64,000 nucleotides of DNA from positions 1,798,001 through 1,862,000 of the forward strand of contig NZ_CP070499.1 in assembly GCF_016925615.1 (NCBI RefSeq). The letters run 5' to 3'. Shown here piece by piece: positions 26,843 to 35,562 of this stretch. Every line of letters starts with the position of its first letter. Position 1 is the stretch's first letter. Made by a program: the position numbers and the translations under genes. Origin of the DNA: Natronosporangium hydrolyticum. GTDB lineage: Bacteria; Actinomycetota; Actinomycetes; Mycobacteriales; Micromonosporaceae. The notes beneath the pieces were generated by a model, which did not search any database, was not told the DNA's origin, and worked only from the letters and a program-made list of their open reading frames with translations.

Positions 26843-27625
26843 CTAACCCGGCCACCAACAGCCCCGGGCCCGGTAGACATCCCGGAGCATCTCCAACCGG
26901 TCGGTCATGATGCCGTCGACCCCCAGGTCCAGCAGCCGATGCACCATCGCCGGATCGTCCACGGTCCACACGTGTACCTGTTGGCCGAGCCGGTGCGCGT
27001 GGCGGACGAATCGGCGGTCGACCACCGGCACGCCGTACGCTCGGACCGGAACCTGGGCGGCGACCGCCGACTCCGGTAGCCATCGGGGTCGGCCGCCAGA
27101 CCGACCCACCACCGCCGCCAATCGCAGCCGGGTCACCGCACCGCGCCCCAGCGAGGTCGGCACCGCTGGCCCCAGCAACCGTCGCAGCACCGAAAGCCGA
27201 CGGTCGCTGAACGAGGCCAGTAACACCTGACCCGGGGCAGCGCCCCGCGCCAGCACCGCAGCGGTCGGGGCGACCGCAGCGTCGGACTTGACATCAAGAT
27301 TGAACCGGGCGCTCGGCCACGCGTCGAGCATCTCCGCCAATCGCGGCACCGCGGCGCCGCCATCGACCCGGATCGTGGCCAGCTCCGACCAGCTCAGCTC
27401 GGACACCGCCACCGCCCGGCCGGCGACCCGCTCCAGAGTGGCGTCATGGCACAGCACCGCCACCTCGTCGCGGGTGGCGCGGACGTCGGTCTCCAGATAC
27501 CGGTAGCCGAGCTCGACCGCACGAGCGAACGCGGCGGCGGTGTTCTCGACCGCACTCGCTGCCCCGCCCCGGTGCGCGATCGCCAGCGGCAGCGGCGCAT
27601 CCAGGTACCCGAACCGGTTCCCCAC
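26843..27625 (-). CDS. Glycerophosphodiester phosphodiesterase family protein
   Basis: A 260-residue GDPD TIM-barrel: LAIAHRGGAASAVENTAAAF (catalytic HRG and ENT), YRYLETDVRATRDEVAVLCHDATLERV (ETD metal site and HD), FNLDVKSD, then VHVWTVDDPAMVHRLLDLGVDGIMTDRLEML at the C-terminus. It cleaves glycerophosphodiesters to glycerol 3-phosphate and an alcohol. The GTG start at 27625 gives VGNRFGYLDAPLPLAIAHRG; an upstream in-frame ATG at 27724 would add a low-complexity extension. No signal peptide is visible with either start. Confidence 0.87.
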   Translation of the reverse strand: MGNRFGYLDAPLPLAIAHRGGAASAVENTAAAFARAVELGYRYLETDVRATRDEVAVLCHDATLERVAGRAVAVSELSWSELATIRVDGGAAVPRLAEMLDAWPSARFNLDVKSDAAVAPTAAVLARGAAPGQVLLASFSDRRLSVLRRLLGPAVPTSLGRGAVTRLRLAAVVGRSGGRPRWLPESAVAAQVPVRAYGVPVVDRRFVRHAHRLGQQVHVWTVDDPAMVHRLLDLGVDGIMTDRLEMLRDVYRARGCWWPG

Positions 27626-28005
27626 AGACCGCAGTATCCGCCCGGTCGGGCTGGCCCCCTCCGCCGGGGTAGGGGCCAGCGAGGGCTGGCACCGCTGACT
27701 TTCGTCCTCCAGGCTCCTCCGCACTCGCGCGGCGCCGCATTAGATGAGTACGGCGCCGACGGCGAAACCCGTCGGGCCGCGAGCGGGGATGGTTCGGTCC
27801 CGGCGCCCGATCCGTTGCGTCTCCTAGCGAGGGGCCGGTCGATGCGCCTGGGAATGTTGCGAGGCGGCGGGTTCCGGCACTGGAAAACTCGCGCGCGCGG
27901 CCGCCGTACCGGCAACGTACCCGCTCGAACGACAGTCTCGGCGGGAGGGAACACAGTGCACACAACGGATGCGGGCACGCGTCGGCACCCGGTCGGGAGG
28001 CGCCG
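27626..28005. other. Divergent intergenic region, no gene seen
   Basis: 380 bases between the GDPD gene (minus) and the XRE gene (plus). It has an 8-bp inverted repeat (CTGGCCCC / GGGGCCAG, about 27649-27678) and alternating CG runs near 27889, but no convincing coding pattern. It should hold both promoters; a GGGAGG ribosome-binding site lies just before 28006. Confidence 0.5.
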
Positions 28006-29331
28006 ATGAGCGGGTACGACGGGCCGACCCTGCGGGCGATCCGCGAGAGCATGGGTGTGCCGCTACGCCGGGTGGCCCGGCAGGTAGGTATGTCCCATGG
28101 ACATCTGAGCAAGGTGGAGCGCGGCGAACACGGCCGACCGATCACGCCGGCGATCCTCTCCGCCTACGAGAAGGTGACCGGGGTCTCGCTCGCGGAAGCC
28201 GCGGCGGCCCTGGCCGAACAACGCGAGAGCGTGGTCGGCCGGCGTGGCCGCACCTGGCGTCCCGGCCAGCTGACCGACATGCGGCGACTCGCCTTCAACG
28301 CGGCGATCGGCGCCATCGCTATCGGCGGCCAGATCGGCGAGCCGCTGGGCCGGCTGCTGGACACCACTGGCCGGCCGGTGCCCCCGATCGTGCCGGACCA
28401 GGGCGATGTCGAGCAGCTGCACCATTTCGGAGAACTCTTCACCCAGCTGGACCTCCGCTTCGGAGGGGCGATGACTAGCCAGCTGGCCAAGACCATCCTC
28501 CGGTGGGCGGTGCCGATGGTGGAGCCGACCAGTGTCTACGACCGGGACGCCCAGCCGCTCTACGGTGCGCTCGGGGCGCTCGCCGCCCGGGCGGCGTGGG
28601 CAGCCTTCGACACCGGCGGCCACGAAGCCGCCCGCAGCCTGTTCCGGCTGGCGTTGTTCTGCGCGGTGCGGTCGGGCGATCCGCACCTGCGAGCGCACAT
28701 CATGGCCGACGCCGCCGCCCACCACAATCACCTCGGCTACCACGACGACGCGCTCGACGTGATCCGCGTGGTCGAGGGCGATGAACGGGTCGCTGCGCCG
28801 GTCCGGATGGCCATTCACGGCGTCAAGGCCCGCGCCTACGCGGCCAGCGGGGCGGTGGCGACCTGCCGCCGCCACCTTGAACTCGCCGAGCATGCTTTCA
28901 CCGAAACCCCGCCGGTGGCGCCAGCGTGGGTGGTGTCGCTGCGCCAGAGCGGTCACCTCCACGCGACCACCGGGCACGCGCTGGCGGTGCTCGCCGAGCA
29001 CACCGGCGCCGCCGCGGACCGGCAGGAGGCCATCCGGCGGCTGGCGCAGGCGGTGGCGGACTTCAACCCGGACAGCCATGCCCGGGCGGTGGCGCTCTGC
29101 CAGGCGAAGCTGTCCGAGCTGCACCTCCAGGCCGGTGAGCTGGAACCGGGAGAGTGGTGGGGGCGGCAGGCGCTGGCCGGCCTGGACCAGGTCCGCTCGG
29201 CCCGACTCGCCCGCAGCGTCGGGTCGGTGCGGCGGGCCGCCGGAGACTATCCGGAAGAGACCCGGATGGCGCAGCTCACCTCGGAGATCGACGCGGCGCT
29301 GATCACCGCCGAGCAGCCGTACGGCGGATGA
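28006..29331 (+). CDS. XRE-family regulator with TPR-like repeats, first gene of the transporter cluster
   Basis: A 441-residue protein: helix-turn-helix LRAIRESMGVPLRRVARQVGMSHGHLSKVERGEHGRPI, then helical repeats (RSLFRLALFCAVRSGDPHLR, LDVIRVVEGDERVAAP, CRRHLELAEHAFTE) over the remaining 330 residues. Same plan as the regulator at 25345 but only distantly similar. The next gene starts 12 bases after its stop and the cluster continues on the same strand to 33731, so it probably regulates these transporter genes. Confidence 0.82.
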   Translation: MSGYDGPTLRAIRESMGVPLRRVARQVGMSHGHLSKVERGEHGRPITPAILSAYEKVTGVSLAEAAAALAEQRESVVGRRGRTWRPGQLTDMRRLAFNAAIGAIAIGGQIGEPLGRLLDTTGRPVPPIVPDQGDVEQLHHFGELFTQLDLRFGGAMTSQLAKTILRWAVPMVEPTSVYDRDAQPLYGALGALAARAAWAAFDTGGHEAARSLFRLALFCAVRSGDPHLRAHIMADAAAHHNHLGYHDDALDVIRVVEGDERVAAPVRMAIHGVKARAYAASGAVATCRRHLELAEHAFTETPPVAPAWVVSLRQSGHLHATTGHALAVLAEHTGAAADRQEAIRRLAQAVADFNPDSHARAVALCQAKLSELHLQAGELEPGEWWGRQALAGLDQVRSARLARSVGSVRRAAGDYPEETRMAQLTSEIDAALITAEQPYGG

Positions 29332-29343
29332 GGTGGCGGACAG

Positions 29344-29604
29344 ATGCGTACACCACGGGAACCGGAGATCCACCCGGTCGACGCCGAGGACCTCCTCGCC
29401 GAGCCGTATCGCACCGTTACCGAAGCGCTCGCCGTCGGCCGCCGGCTCCGGGCCGCCGGTTGGGTCGTCATCGAACATGTCCGTTGCGCCCCCGCGCCGG
29501 CCGGGTTGCGGATGGTCGCCAGCGTCTACCACCCGATCAGCTACGAATCCCCCGGCGACCTCTGGGTGCGCGGCGGCGTCGCACCCGAGGCTCCGGCCAC
29601 CTGA
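29344..29604 (+). CDS. Small hypothetical protein, 86 aa
   Basis: Begins MRTPREPEIHPVDAEDLLAE and contains VTEALAVGRRLRAAGWVVIEHVRCAPA followed by VASVYHPISYESPGDLWVRGG. No family recognised; a mixed alpha/beta fold without signal peptide or membrane helix seems likely. Only 12 bases separate it from the XRE gene. The GC pattern supports coding. It may be an accessory of the regulator. Confidence 0.6.
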   Translation: MRTPREPEIHPVDAEDLLAEPYRTVTEALAVGRRLRAAGWVVIEHVRCAPAPAGLRMVASVYHPISYESPGDLWVRGGVAPEAPAT

Positions 29605-29714
29605 GCCGCCGGTCGCCGACGCGCCACCTGTTCGCCCTGTCTCGCGCGTCGGCGGCCGGCTCCCCGCCCCATCTACCCGCCCGGCAGTCCCCAGTTTGGA
29701 GAGAGCAACCCACC

Positions 29715-30971
29715 ATGGTGACCCGCAACCGGTTCCGTGCCCGACTCGCCGCGCCCGCCGTGGCCGCGCTCGCCGCATTGCTGGCCGGTTGTGCGCTCAG
29801 CAGCGGCGGCTCGCCACCGGCGATTGTGGTGGGCGCAGACCTTGCGCTCACCGGTCCCGGTGCGGCCGTGGGTGAGGTGTACCGGCGGGGGATCGAACTG
29901 CGGGTGGAGCAGCTCAACCGGCAGCGGCCGGCCGGCGCATCCCCGGTCGAGCTGCGGGTGCTCGACAACCGGACGGAGCCGGCCACCACCGCGGCGAACC
30001 TGGCGGAGCTCGCCGCTGACCCGGCCGTGACGGCGGTCGTCAGCGGCGGGTGTACGGCTTGTGTGGCGGCGACCGAGACCGGATGGGACGAGGCCGGAGT
30101 GCCGGTGGTGGCGCTCGCGCCCGGCGAGCAGGTCGCCGGACCGGACGGTGCCGGACGGTTCGTGTTCCAGCTGGCCCCGCCGACCAGCGCCGCCGCTGAT
30201 CTGCTCGCCGCGGAGCTCGCCCAAGCCCCGGCCGAGACGGTCGGGCTGCTCACGCTCGCAGCACCGGGCGACGGCGCCGACGGCGCCCGGGAGCTGAGCC
30301 AGGCGCTCGCGGGCGCCGGCCTCGATCTCGTGGTGCACGAGGAGGTGACCGGGTACCCCGACAGCGATGGTGGGGACGGTCCGGCGGCGTCGGCGGCGAC
30401 GCGGGTCGCCCAGTGGCGGCCCGTCGACCCGCCCGGATTCTTCCCCGGGGATCCGGCCGCGGTCGATCCGTCGACCGGCCCGGACGCCGTGGTGCTCTGG
30501 GCGCCGCCGGCGCCCGCCGCCACGCTGGCGTCGATGCTCCGGGAGGCGGGTTGGGCGGGCGAGCTCTATCTGCCGCCGCTGGCCGCCGGACCCGTATCGC
30601 TGCCCGCGGCGACCCGGGAGGCGTTCGGAGACGCCCGGTTGGTCTTTACCGAGACGCTGGTGATCGATGAGGTGATCGCCACGTCGCCGGCGCGGACCGC
30701 CCGGCAGCTCTGGTGGCGCGAGTACGTAGCCGCATATGGCGGTTACGACGCCCACGCATCGTTCGCCGCGGATGCCCTCGATGTCGTGGTCGCCGCGGTC
30801 GACCGAATCGACCAGACCGGCCGGGAGGCGGTCCGGGAAACCATCATGTCCACCAATCTCGACGGGCTGTCAGGTCCGATCCGGTTCACTCCGCAGAACC
30901 ATTCCGGGCTGCAACCGCTCGCGCTGCGGGTGTTGGTCGTCTCCGGCGACCGCTGGCGATTGGCCAGCTAG
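29715..30971 (+). CDS. Solute-binding lipoprotein, branched-chain-amino-acid (LivJ) type
   Basis: A 418-residue lipoprotein. The signal peptide ends in the lipobox LLAGC near residue 25, followed by VVGADLALTGPGAAVGEVYRRGIELRVEQLNRQ, a type I periplasmic binding fold of the LivJ/amide-binding family, and C-terminal FAADALDVVVAAVDRIDQTGREAVRETIMSTNLDGLSGPIRFTPQNH, a family hallmark. A VSGGCTACVAA segment in the binding region replaces the usual Gly/Ser ligand loop. No LivH/M/F/G genes are near. The ATG follows a GGAGAG ribosome-binding site by nine bases. Confidence 0.85.
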   Translation: MVTRNRFRARLAAPAVAALAALLAGCALSSGGSPPAIVVGADLALTGPGAAVGEVYRRGIELRVEQLNRQRPAGASPVELRVLDNRTEPATTAANLAELAADPAVTAVVSGGCTACVAATETGWDEAGVPVVALAPGEQVAGPDGAGRFVFQLAPPTSAAADLLAAELAQAPAETVGLLTLAAPGDGADGARELSQALAGAGLDLVVHEEVTGYPDSDGGDGPAASAATRVAQWRPVDPPGFFPGDPAAVDPSTGPDAVVLWAPPAPAATLASMLREAGWAGELYLPPLAAGPVSLPAATREAFGDARLVFTETLVIDEVIATSPARTARQLWWREYVAAYGGYDAHASFAADALDVVVAAVDRIDQTGREAVRETIMSTNLDGLSGPIRFTPQNHSGLQPLALRVLVVSGDRWRLAS

Positions 30972-31045
30972 GCCGTTCGAACGTGAGAACCCTGCCGCGC
31001 TGGCGATCTGCCCGCGGCCCAGCTATCTACTGTGAGGAGTTGCTG

Positions 31046-32161
31046 ATGACCGTAAGCTTGCTGACCCCGCCGACCCGCGATTCGGGGCGGCGCCGCCGCC
31101 AGCTGTCCCGCCGAGGTGTCCTCGGCGCCGCCGGGGCGGTAGCGATGACCCCGCTGCTGGCGGCCTGCCGCGGCGGGGAGGCCGACGCCGCCCACGGCGG
31201 CGACCCGGACGAGGTCACCTACCTGACCGCGTTCGGCGAGAGCGGACGCGACGCGTACGCCCGGGTGGCCCAGCGCCGGGGCTACTTCGCCGAGGCGGGT
31301 ATCGAGGTGACGATCGAGCCGGGCGCCGCCGGCGACGCCAACCATCAGGCGTTGGCCGGCGGTGCCGCCCAGTTCGCCGTGGTCGACGCCGCTGGCGCGT
31401 TCATCCGCTACGCCAACGGCGTCGACGACAGTTTCCAGATCGTCGCCGCCATCCATCAGCAGCCGCTGATCGGCTTGGTGGCCTTCGCCGACAGCGGTAT
31501 CCGGCGCCCCCGCGACCTGTCCGGTCGCACCGTCGGGCTGGCGGCCGGCTCGATCGCGGAGACGTTGTGGCCCACCTACGCCGAGCTCGCCGGCCTCGAC
31601 CCGGGGGAGGTGGAGACCGTGCCCACCAGTCCGCAGACCCAGGTCCAGGAGCTGGTGGCGGGTCAGCTCGACGCGATCGGGCTGTTCGTGGTCGGCGCCC
31701 CCGGCATCGAGGCGGCTGGCGGTGGCCGGGAAGTGGTGTCGTTGCCGTTCTCGGACTACCTCGCGGACCTGTACGGCGCGGTGCTGGTGGCGCAGCGGGA
31801 GCTGATCACCGACCAACCGGATCTGGTGCGGCGCTTCACCGAGGCGTTGCTGCGCGGGCTGGCCGAGGCGGTGGCGGACCCGGCATCGGCCGGTGAGATC
31901 CTGCACGCAGCGCAACCGACGCAGGATCCGGTGGTGGCGGCGGCGGAGCTGTCGCTCATGCACTCCTATGTCCACACCGGACTAGCTCCGGATGAGCCGG
32001 TAGGCTTCCTCGACCCCACCCGGGTTGCTGGCGGGATGGCGTTGCTGGCCGGGATCGGGGAGATCGAGGGTGACTTCGGAGCTGCGCTGGGCACCCCCGG
32101 TCGCGACCGCGACGGCCTGGTCGACTACCTGGTCGTACCCGGGCCGGAGGTGGCGGAGTGA
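31046..32161 (+). CDS. Solute-binding lipoprotein, NMT1/SsuA type, Tat-like signal
   Basis: A 371-residue protein with a twin-Arg-containing export signal (RRRRQLSRRGVLGAAGAVAM) ending in a lipobox (LLAAC). The mature part has YLTAFGESGRDAYARVAQRRGYFAEAGIEVTIEPGAAGDANHQAL and ADSGIRRPRDLSGRTVGLAAGS, the pattern of NMT1/THI5 or SsuA-type binding proteins for aliphatic sulfonates, nitrate or thiamine precursors. Its stop overlaps the methyltransferase start by four bases and the SsuC-like permease gene follows, so these are partners. Confidence 0.87.
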   Translation: MTVSLLTPPTRDSGRRRRQLSRRGVLGAAGAVAMTPLLAACRGGEADAAHGGDPDEVTYLTAFGESGRDAYARVAQRRGYFAEAGIEVTIEPGAAGDANHQALAGGAAQFAVVDAAGAFIRYANGVDDSFQIVAAIHQQPLIGLVAFADSGIRRPRDLSGRTVGLAAGSIAETLWPTYAELAGLDPGEVETVPTSPQTQVQELVAGQLDAIGLFVVGAPGIEAAGGGREVVSLPFSDYLADLYGAVLVAQRELITDQPDLVRRFTEALLRGLAEAVADPASAGEILHAAQPTQDPVVAAAELSLMHSYVHTGLAPDEPVGFLDPTRVAGGMALLAGIGEIEGDFGAALGTPGRDRDGLVDYLVVPGPEVAE

Positions 32162-32970
32162 GCCCCGCCTCGGCATCGCCGAGCTACCTGCTCGACAACC
32201 GGCACCACGCGGCCGCCGCCCATCACCGCGCGCTAGCCGAACTCCTCGACCCGTGGACCCGGCAACGGATCCGGCAACGGGTCCGGCTGGGGCAGATCCG
32301 GCGCTGCCTGGAGGTCGGCACCGGCGGCGGCAGTATCGTCGCCTGGCTGGCGGACCAGATCTCGCCGTGGGGACACGTGGTCGCGTGCGATCTACGGCCG
32401 GCACACATCGCCGACCATCCCCGGATCGTCACGGTCGCCCACGACCTGCAGTCCGACGCCCCGTTGCCGGAGCTGTTGGGCGACCGGTTCGACCTGGTGG
32501 TGGCACGACTGCTCCTGGGCCACCTGCCGTTGCGCCGGACCATCCTGCACCGGCTCGCCCAGCTGTTGGCCCCCGGCGGCGTGTTGCTCGTCGAGGACTG
32601 GGCCGGACTCCGGGAGGAGGTCGTGATCGCGGCACCGGATCGGCGCGCCGGTGAGCTTTACCAGCGGTTCCAGGATGCCGTCGCCGCCGCCTTCGACGCT
32701 GCCGGGGTGGATCGGCGGTGGCCCCGGCAGCTTCACGCGGCGATGCTGGATGAGGGGATGGTGGATGTAGAGACCGCGGTCCACGCGCGCTACTGGACCG
32801 GCGGTACGGCGGGCGCCCGGTTGGCCGGGGCGATGATCGAGCAGCTTCGGCCGCGGCTGGTGACCGCGGGTATGACCGAGGCGGAGCTGGCCGAGCTCTC
32901 GGTGCGGTTGGACGATCCGCGGCTGGTCGTCCACGGTCATCCGCTCTACTCCACGGCCGGGGCCCGTTGA
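32158..32970 (+). CDS. SAM-dependent methyltransferase inside the transporter operon
   Basis: A 270-residue methyltransferase. Motif I is CLEVGTGGGSIVAWLA, with HVVACDLRPAHIA as motif II, FDLVVARLLLGHLPLR as motif IV, and APGGVLLVEDW as motif V/VI. It starts at GTG overlapping the preceding stop and its own stop overlaps the permease start, so it is embedded in the operon by translational coupling on both sides. It may modify the transported compound; the substrate is unknown. Confidence 0.85.
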   Translation: MSPASASPSYLLDNRHHAAAAHHRALAELLDPWTRQRIRQRVRLGQIRRCLEVGTGGGSIVAWLADQISPWGHVVACDLRPAHIADHPRIVTVAHDLQSDAPLPELLGDRFDLVVARLLLGHLPLRRTILHRLAQLLAPGGVLLVEDWAGLREEVVIAAPDRRAGELYQRFQDAVAAAFDAAGVDRRWPRQLHAAMLDEGMVDVETAVHARYWTGGTAGARLAGAMIEQLRPRLVTAGMTEAELAELSVRLDDPRLVVHGHPLYSTAGAR

Positions 32971-33731
32971 GACCGCGGCCGTACCGGGTGGTCGTCCGGC
33001 CCGCGATCGGGCTGGCCGCCGCGGTGGGTGTCTGGTGGGGGCTGGTGACGGCCTTCGACGTGCCCACCTTCTTTCTGCCCGCCCCGCCCGACGTGGTGGA
33101 TGCCCTTCGTCGGCAGGGCCCCTACCTGCTCCGGGAGACCTGGGCGACGCTCGGCCATACCCTCGGCGGGTTCGGCCTCGCCACCGCCGCTGGCCTGGCC
33201 GCCGCCGGGATGCTGTCGGCGTCAACCTGGTTGCGGGAGACGGTGCTGCCGGTGCTGGTCGCGCTGCAGGCGGTGCCGAAGGTCGCGCTGGCGCCACTGT
33301 TGATCATTTGGTTGGGGTTCGGCACCGAGTCCAAAGTGGCGTTGGTTGGGCTGCTCTGCTTCTTCCCGATCGTGGTGGCCACCCTGGCGGGGCTCCGCGC
33401 TACTCCCGCGGAGTTGGTGGAGCTGGCTCGATCCCTCTCCGGCTCGCGGCTGCGGACCTTCCGAAGCGTCCGGTTGCCGTACGCGGCGCCGCAGATCTTC
33501 ACCGGCTTGAAGGTCGCGGTTTCGCTCGCGTTGATCGGGGCGGTGGTCGCGCAGATAACCACGCCGAACGCCGGCCTCGGGGCGGTGATCGTCCGCTCCG
33601 GTCAGTCTGCCGATACGCCGCTGGCCTTCGCCGCGATCGGGTTGCTCGCGGCCGTGGGTATCGGGCTCTATTACTCGTTGACCGGGTTGGAGCGACTGTT
33701 TCTGCCGTGGGCGCGGGCCACGGCAGCCTAG
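32967..33731 (+). CDS. ABC transporter permease, SsuC/TauC type
   Basis: A 254-residue inner-membrane permease with about six helices. The EAA-type loop is ELARSLSGSRLRTFRSVRLPYAAPQIFTGLKVAVSLALIGAVVAQI, which docks the ATPase, and the N-terminal half has PTFFLPAPPDVVDALRRQ and LVALQAVPKVALAPLLIIWLGFG, typical of the SsuC/TauC family. Starts at TTG overlapping the upstream TGA. No ATPase gene follows; a strong terminator starts three bases after the stop. Confidence 0.9.
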   Translation: MRPRPYRVVVRPAIGLAAAVGVWWGLVTAFDVPTFFLPAPPDVVDALRRQGPYLLRETWATLGHTLGGFGLATAAGLAAAGMLSASTWLRETVLPVLVALQAVPKVALAPLLIIWLGFGTESKVALVGLLCFFPIVVATLAGLRATPAELVELARSLSGSRLRTFRSVRLPYAAPQIFTGLKVAVSLALIGAVVAQITTPNAGLGAVIVRSGQSADTPLAFAAIGLLAAVGIGLYYSLTGLERLFLPWARATAA

Positions 33732-33733
33732 AC

Positions 33734-33775
33734 GTCCGCCGGTGCCGCGCCTCGGGTCCAGCGGCACCGGCGGAC
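33734..33775 (+). terminator. Perfect 15-bp hairpin ending the transporter operon
   Basis: GTCCGCCGGTGCCGC (33734-33748) and GCGGCACCGGCGGAC (33761-33775) are perfect inverted copies around a 12-base loop. It begins just after the permease stop; a run of T (TTTTTT) follows about 24 bases later. Confidence 0.8.
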
Positions 33776-33862
33776 CCAAACCCGCTGCGGATTATGTACC
33801 TTTTTTCGCTTTCGCAGCGCCTGGTTGACCCGTCGTCGGAGCGCACCGGCTAGGGTGGGGGC

Positions 33863-34780
33863 ATGGTAGCTACGTCCCCCACTGGTCCTACCGGTCGACA
33901 TCCGTCGATCGGCGACCTGATTCGAGACCAAGCACCCACCTTCTCCTTCGAGTTCTTCCCCCCGAAGACCCCGGAGCAGGAAACTATCCTGTGGCGGTCG
34001 ATTCGGGACCTGGAGACTCTTCGCCCATCGTTCGTGTCGATCACCTACGGTGCGGGTGGCACCACCCGTGACACCACGGTGGAGGTGACCGAGAAGGTCG
34101 CCACCGAGACCACGCTGCTGCCGATGGCTCATCTCACCGCGGTGAACCACTCGGTCGCCGAGCTGCGCAACGTGATCGGGCGGCTGGCCGCGGCCGGGAT
34201 CCGCAACCTAATGCTGATCCGGGGCGATCCGCCCGGAGACCCCGAGGGTGACTGGGTCCAGCACCCGGAAGGGCTCCGCTACGCCGAAGAGCTGGTCCAG
34301 TTGGCCAGGCAGATCGGCGACTTCAGCGTCGGGGTGGCCGCCTTCCCCTACAAGCACCCCCGCTCGTCCGACATGGCGGAGGACACCGCTCATTTCGTAC
34401 AGAAATGCCAGGCTGGCGCGGACTTCGCGGTAACCCAGATGTTCTTCGACGAAACCGAGTATCTCCGCCTGCGCGACCGGGTGGAGGCGGCCGGCTGCGA
34501 CACCCCCATCGTCGCGGGCGTCATGCCGGTGACCTCGATGCGGACCATCGAGATGTCCGAGAAGTTCTCGGGTGCACCGTTCCCGGCGAAGCTCGGCGAG
34601 GAGTTCGCGAAGGTGGCCGACGACCCCAAGGCGGTCCGGGCCCTGGGCATCGCCAAAGCCAGCGAAATGTGCCGGCGGCTGCTCGACGAGGGCGTGCCCG
34701 GCATTCACTTCATTACGCTCAACCGTTCCACCGCCACCCGTGAGGTTTGGGAGAACCTGGGAGTCTCGGCCACGGCCTGA
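33863..34780 (+). CDS. metF: Methylenetetrahydrofolate reductase
   Basis: A 305-residue flavoprotein of the MetF family: FSFEFFPPKTPEQE near the N-terminus, FVSITYGAGGTTRDTT, HLTAVNHS, NLMLIRGDPPGD, GVAAFPYKHP, KCQAGADFAVTQMFFD and GIHFITLNRS in the normal order for the FAD-binding barrel. It reduces 5,10-methylene-THF to 5-methyl-THF for methionine synthesis. It stands in its own transcription unit between two strong hairpins (33734 and 34814). A metF-type gene near pknL/Rv2175c/idsA-like genes also occurs in mycobacteria, as I recall. Confidence 0.95.
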   Translation: MVATSPTGPTGRHPSIGDLIRDQAPTFSFEFFPPKTPEQETILWRSIRDLETLRPSFVSITYGAGGTTRDTTVEVTEKVATETTLLPMAHLTAVNHSVAELRNVIGRLAAAGIRNLMLIRGDPPGDPEGDWVQHPEGLRYAEELVQLARQIGDFSVGVAAFPYKHPRSSDMAEDTAHFVQKCQAGADFAVTQMFFDETEYLRLRDRVEAAGCDTPIVAGVMPVTSMRTIEMSEKFSGAPFPAKLGEEFAKVADDPKAVRALGIAKASEMCRRLLDEGVPGIHFITLNRSTATREVWENLGVSATA

Positions 34781-34813
34781 GCCGCCCGGCACCCGGCCGG
34801 CGACGGCCGGCCC

Positions 34814-34854
34814 CGAGTGAGCCCGCCCGGCGTACCGTTGGGCGGGCTCACTCG
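34814..34854. terminator. Perfect 15-bp hairpin after metF
   Basis: CGAGTGAGCCCGCCC (34814-34828) pairs with GGGCGGGCTCACTCG (34840-34854) around an 11-base loop, 34 bases after the metF stop. It lies before the ATG at 34867 of the next gene, which argues against longer starts for that gene. Confidence 0.8.
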
Positions 34855-34866
34855 TTGCAGGCGGTG

Positions 34867-35544
34867 ATGGGTTGGCACCAGTACGCCGTGGCGTGGGCCG
34901 CGCAGCACGGCGGCTATGACCTGCGCCGGGCGCCGCCGTCGGTCCGAGCATGGCTGCGGGCCGGCTATAGCGTGGCGCGGATCCTGCAACCGCTGCGGAT
35001 CGGCCCCGGGCTGATGTTCGGGCTGGGCGGAGTGCTCGCGGTGGCGGTCGCGGTAGCCGCCGCCGGCAGCGGCGCGGGTGGGCTGCTGCTGGCCGCGGTG
35101 CTGGTCCCGCTGTCCGCCTTCGTCGGCACCCTGGACGGTGCGCTCACCGTGCTGCACCAGGGCGACACCGCCCGCGCGGCGATCCGGAGCGTGCTGATGA
35201 ACCGGCTCGGGGAGGTTGGTTGGCTCACTGGGTTCTGGCTCGTCGGAGTGCCGGTGACGCTGGTCGTGATCACCGGTGCGGTCACCTTCCTCTACGAAGC
35301 GGGCGCCCGGGAAGCCATCGCCGGCGGCATGACCAGGGTCGGTGTCCACACTGTCGCCGACCGCCCGATGCGGGTCTGGGTGACCACGCTAGGTCTGCTC
35401 TTCGCGGCCTTCTTCGCCGCCGTCGGGGTACCGTTGGCGGCAGGGCTGTTGGCGGTGGCGACCGTCGTCTGGCTGGCGCTGGTGCTGGTGGGCGCAGGTC
35501 AGCTCACCACCGCGGTGCGGCGCTCGCTCGCCGACCAGCGTTGA
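34867..35544 (+). CDS. Membrane protein, degenerate CDP-alcohol phosphotransferase-like
   Basis: A 225-residue protein with about five or six membrane helices. The region GTLDGALTVLHQGDTARAAI followed by RSVLMNRLGEVGWLTGFWLVGVP aligns with the DxxDG...ARx8GxxxDxxxD signature of CDP-alcohol phosphotransferases in spacing, but of four catalytic Asp only the one in LDG remains; the others read G, R and N. It therefore probably cannot catalyse phosphatidyl transfer. The ATG at 34867 is taken because a terminator hairpin occupies the longer frame. The family link is an inference from pattern. Confidence 0.6.
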   Translation: MGWHQYAVAWAAQHGGYDLRRAPPSVRAWLRAGYSVARILQPLRIGPGLMFGLGGVLAVAVAVAAAGSGAGGLLLAAVLVPLSAFVGTLDGALTVLHQGDTARAAIRSVLMNRLGEVGWLTGFWLVGVPVTLVVITGAVTFLYEAGAREAIAGGMTRVGVHTVADRPMRVWVTTLGLLFAAFFAAVGVPLAAGLLAVATVVWLALVLVGAGQLTTAVRRSLADQR

Positions 35545-35562
35545 CGGCGGCCCAGCGACGCG

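Noticed and set aside
33776-33862. SAM or cobalamin riboswitch before metF
   Set aside because: The 87 bases between the upstream terminator and the ATG show no recognisable riboswitch core.
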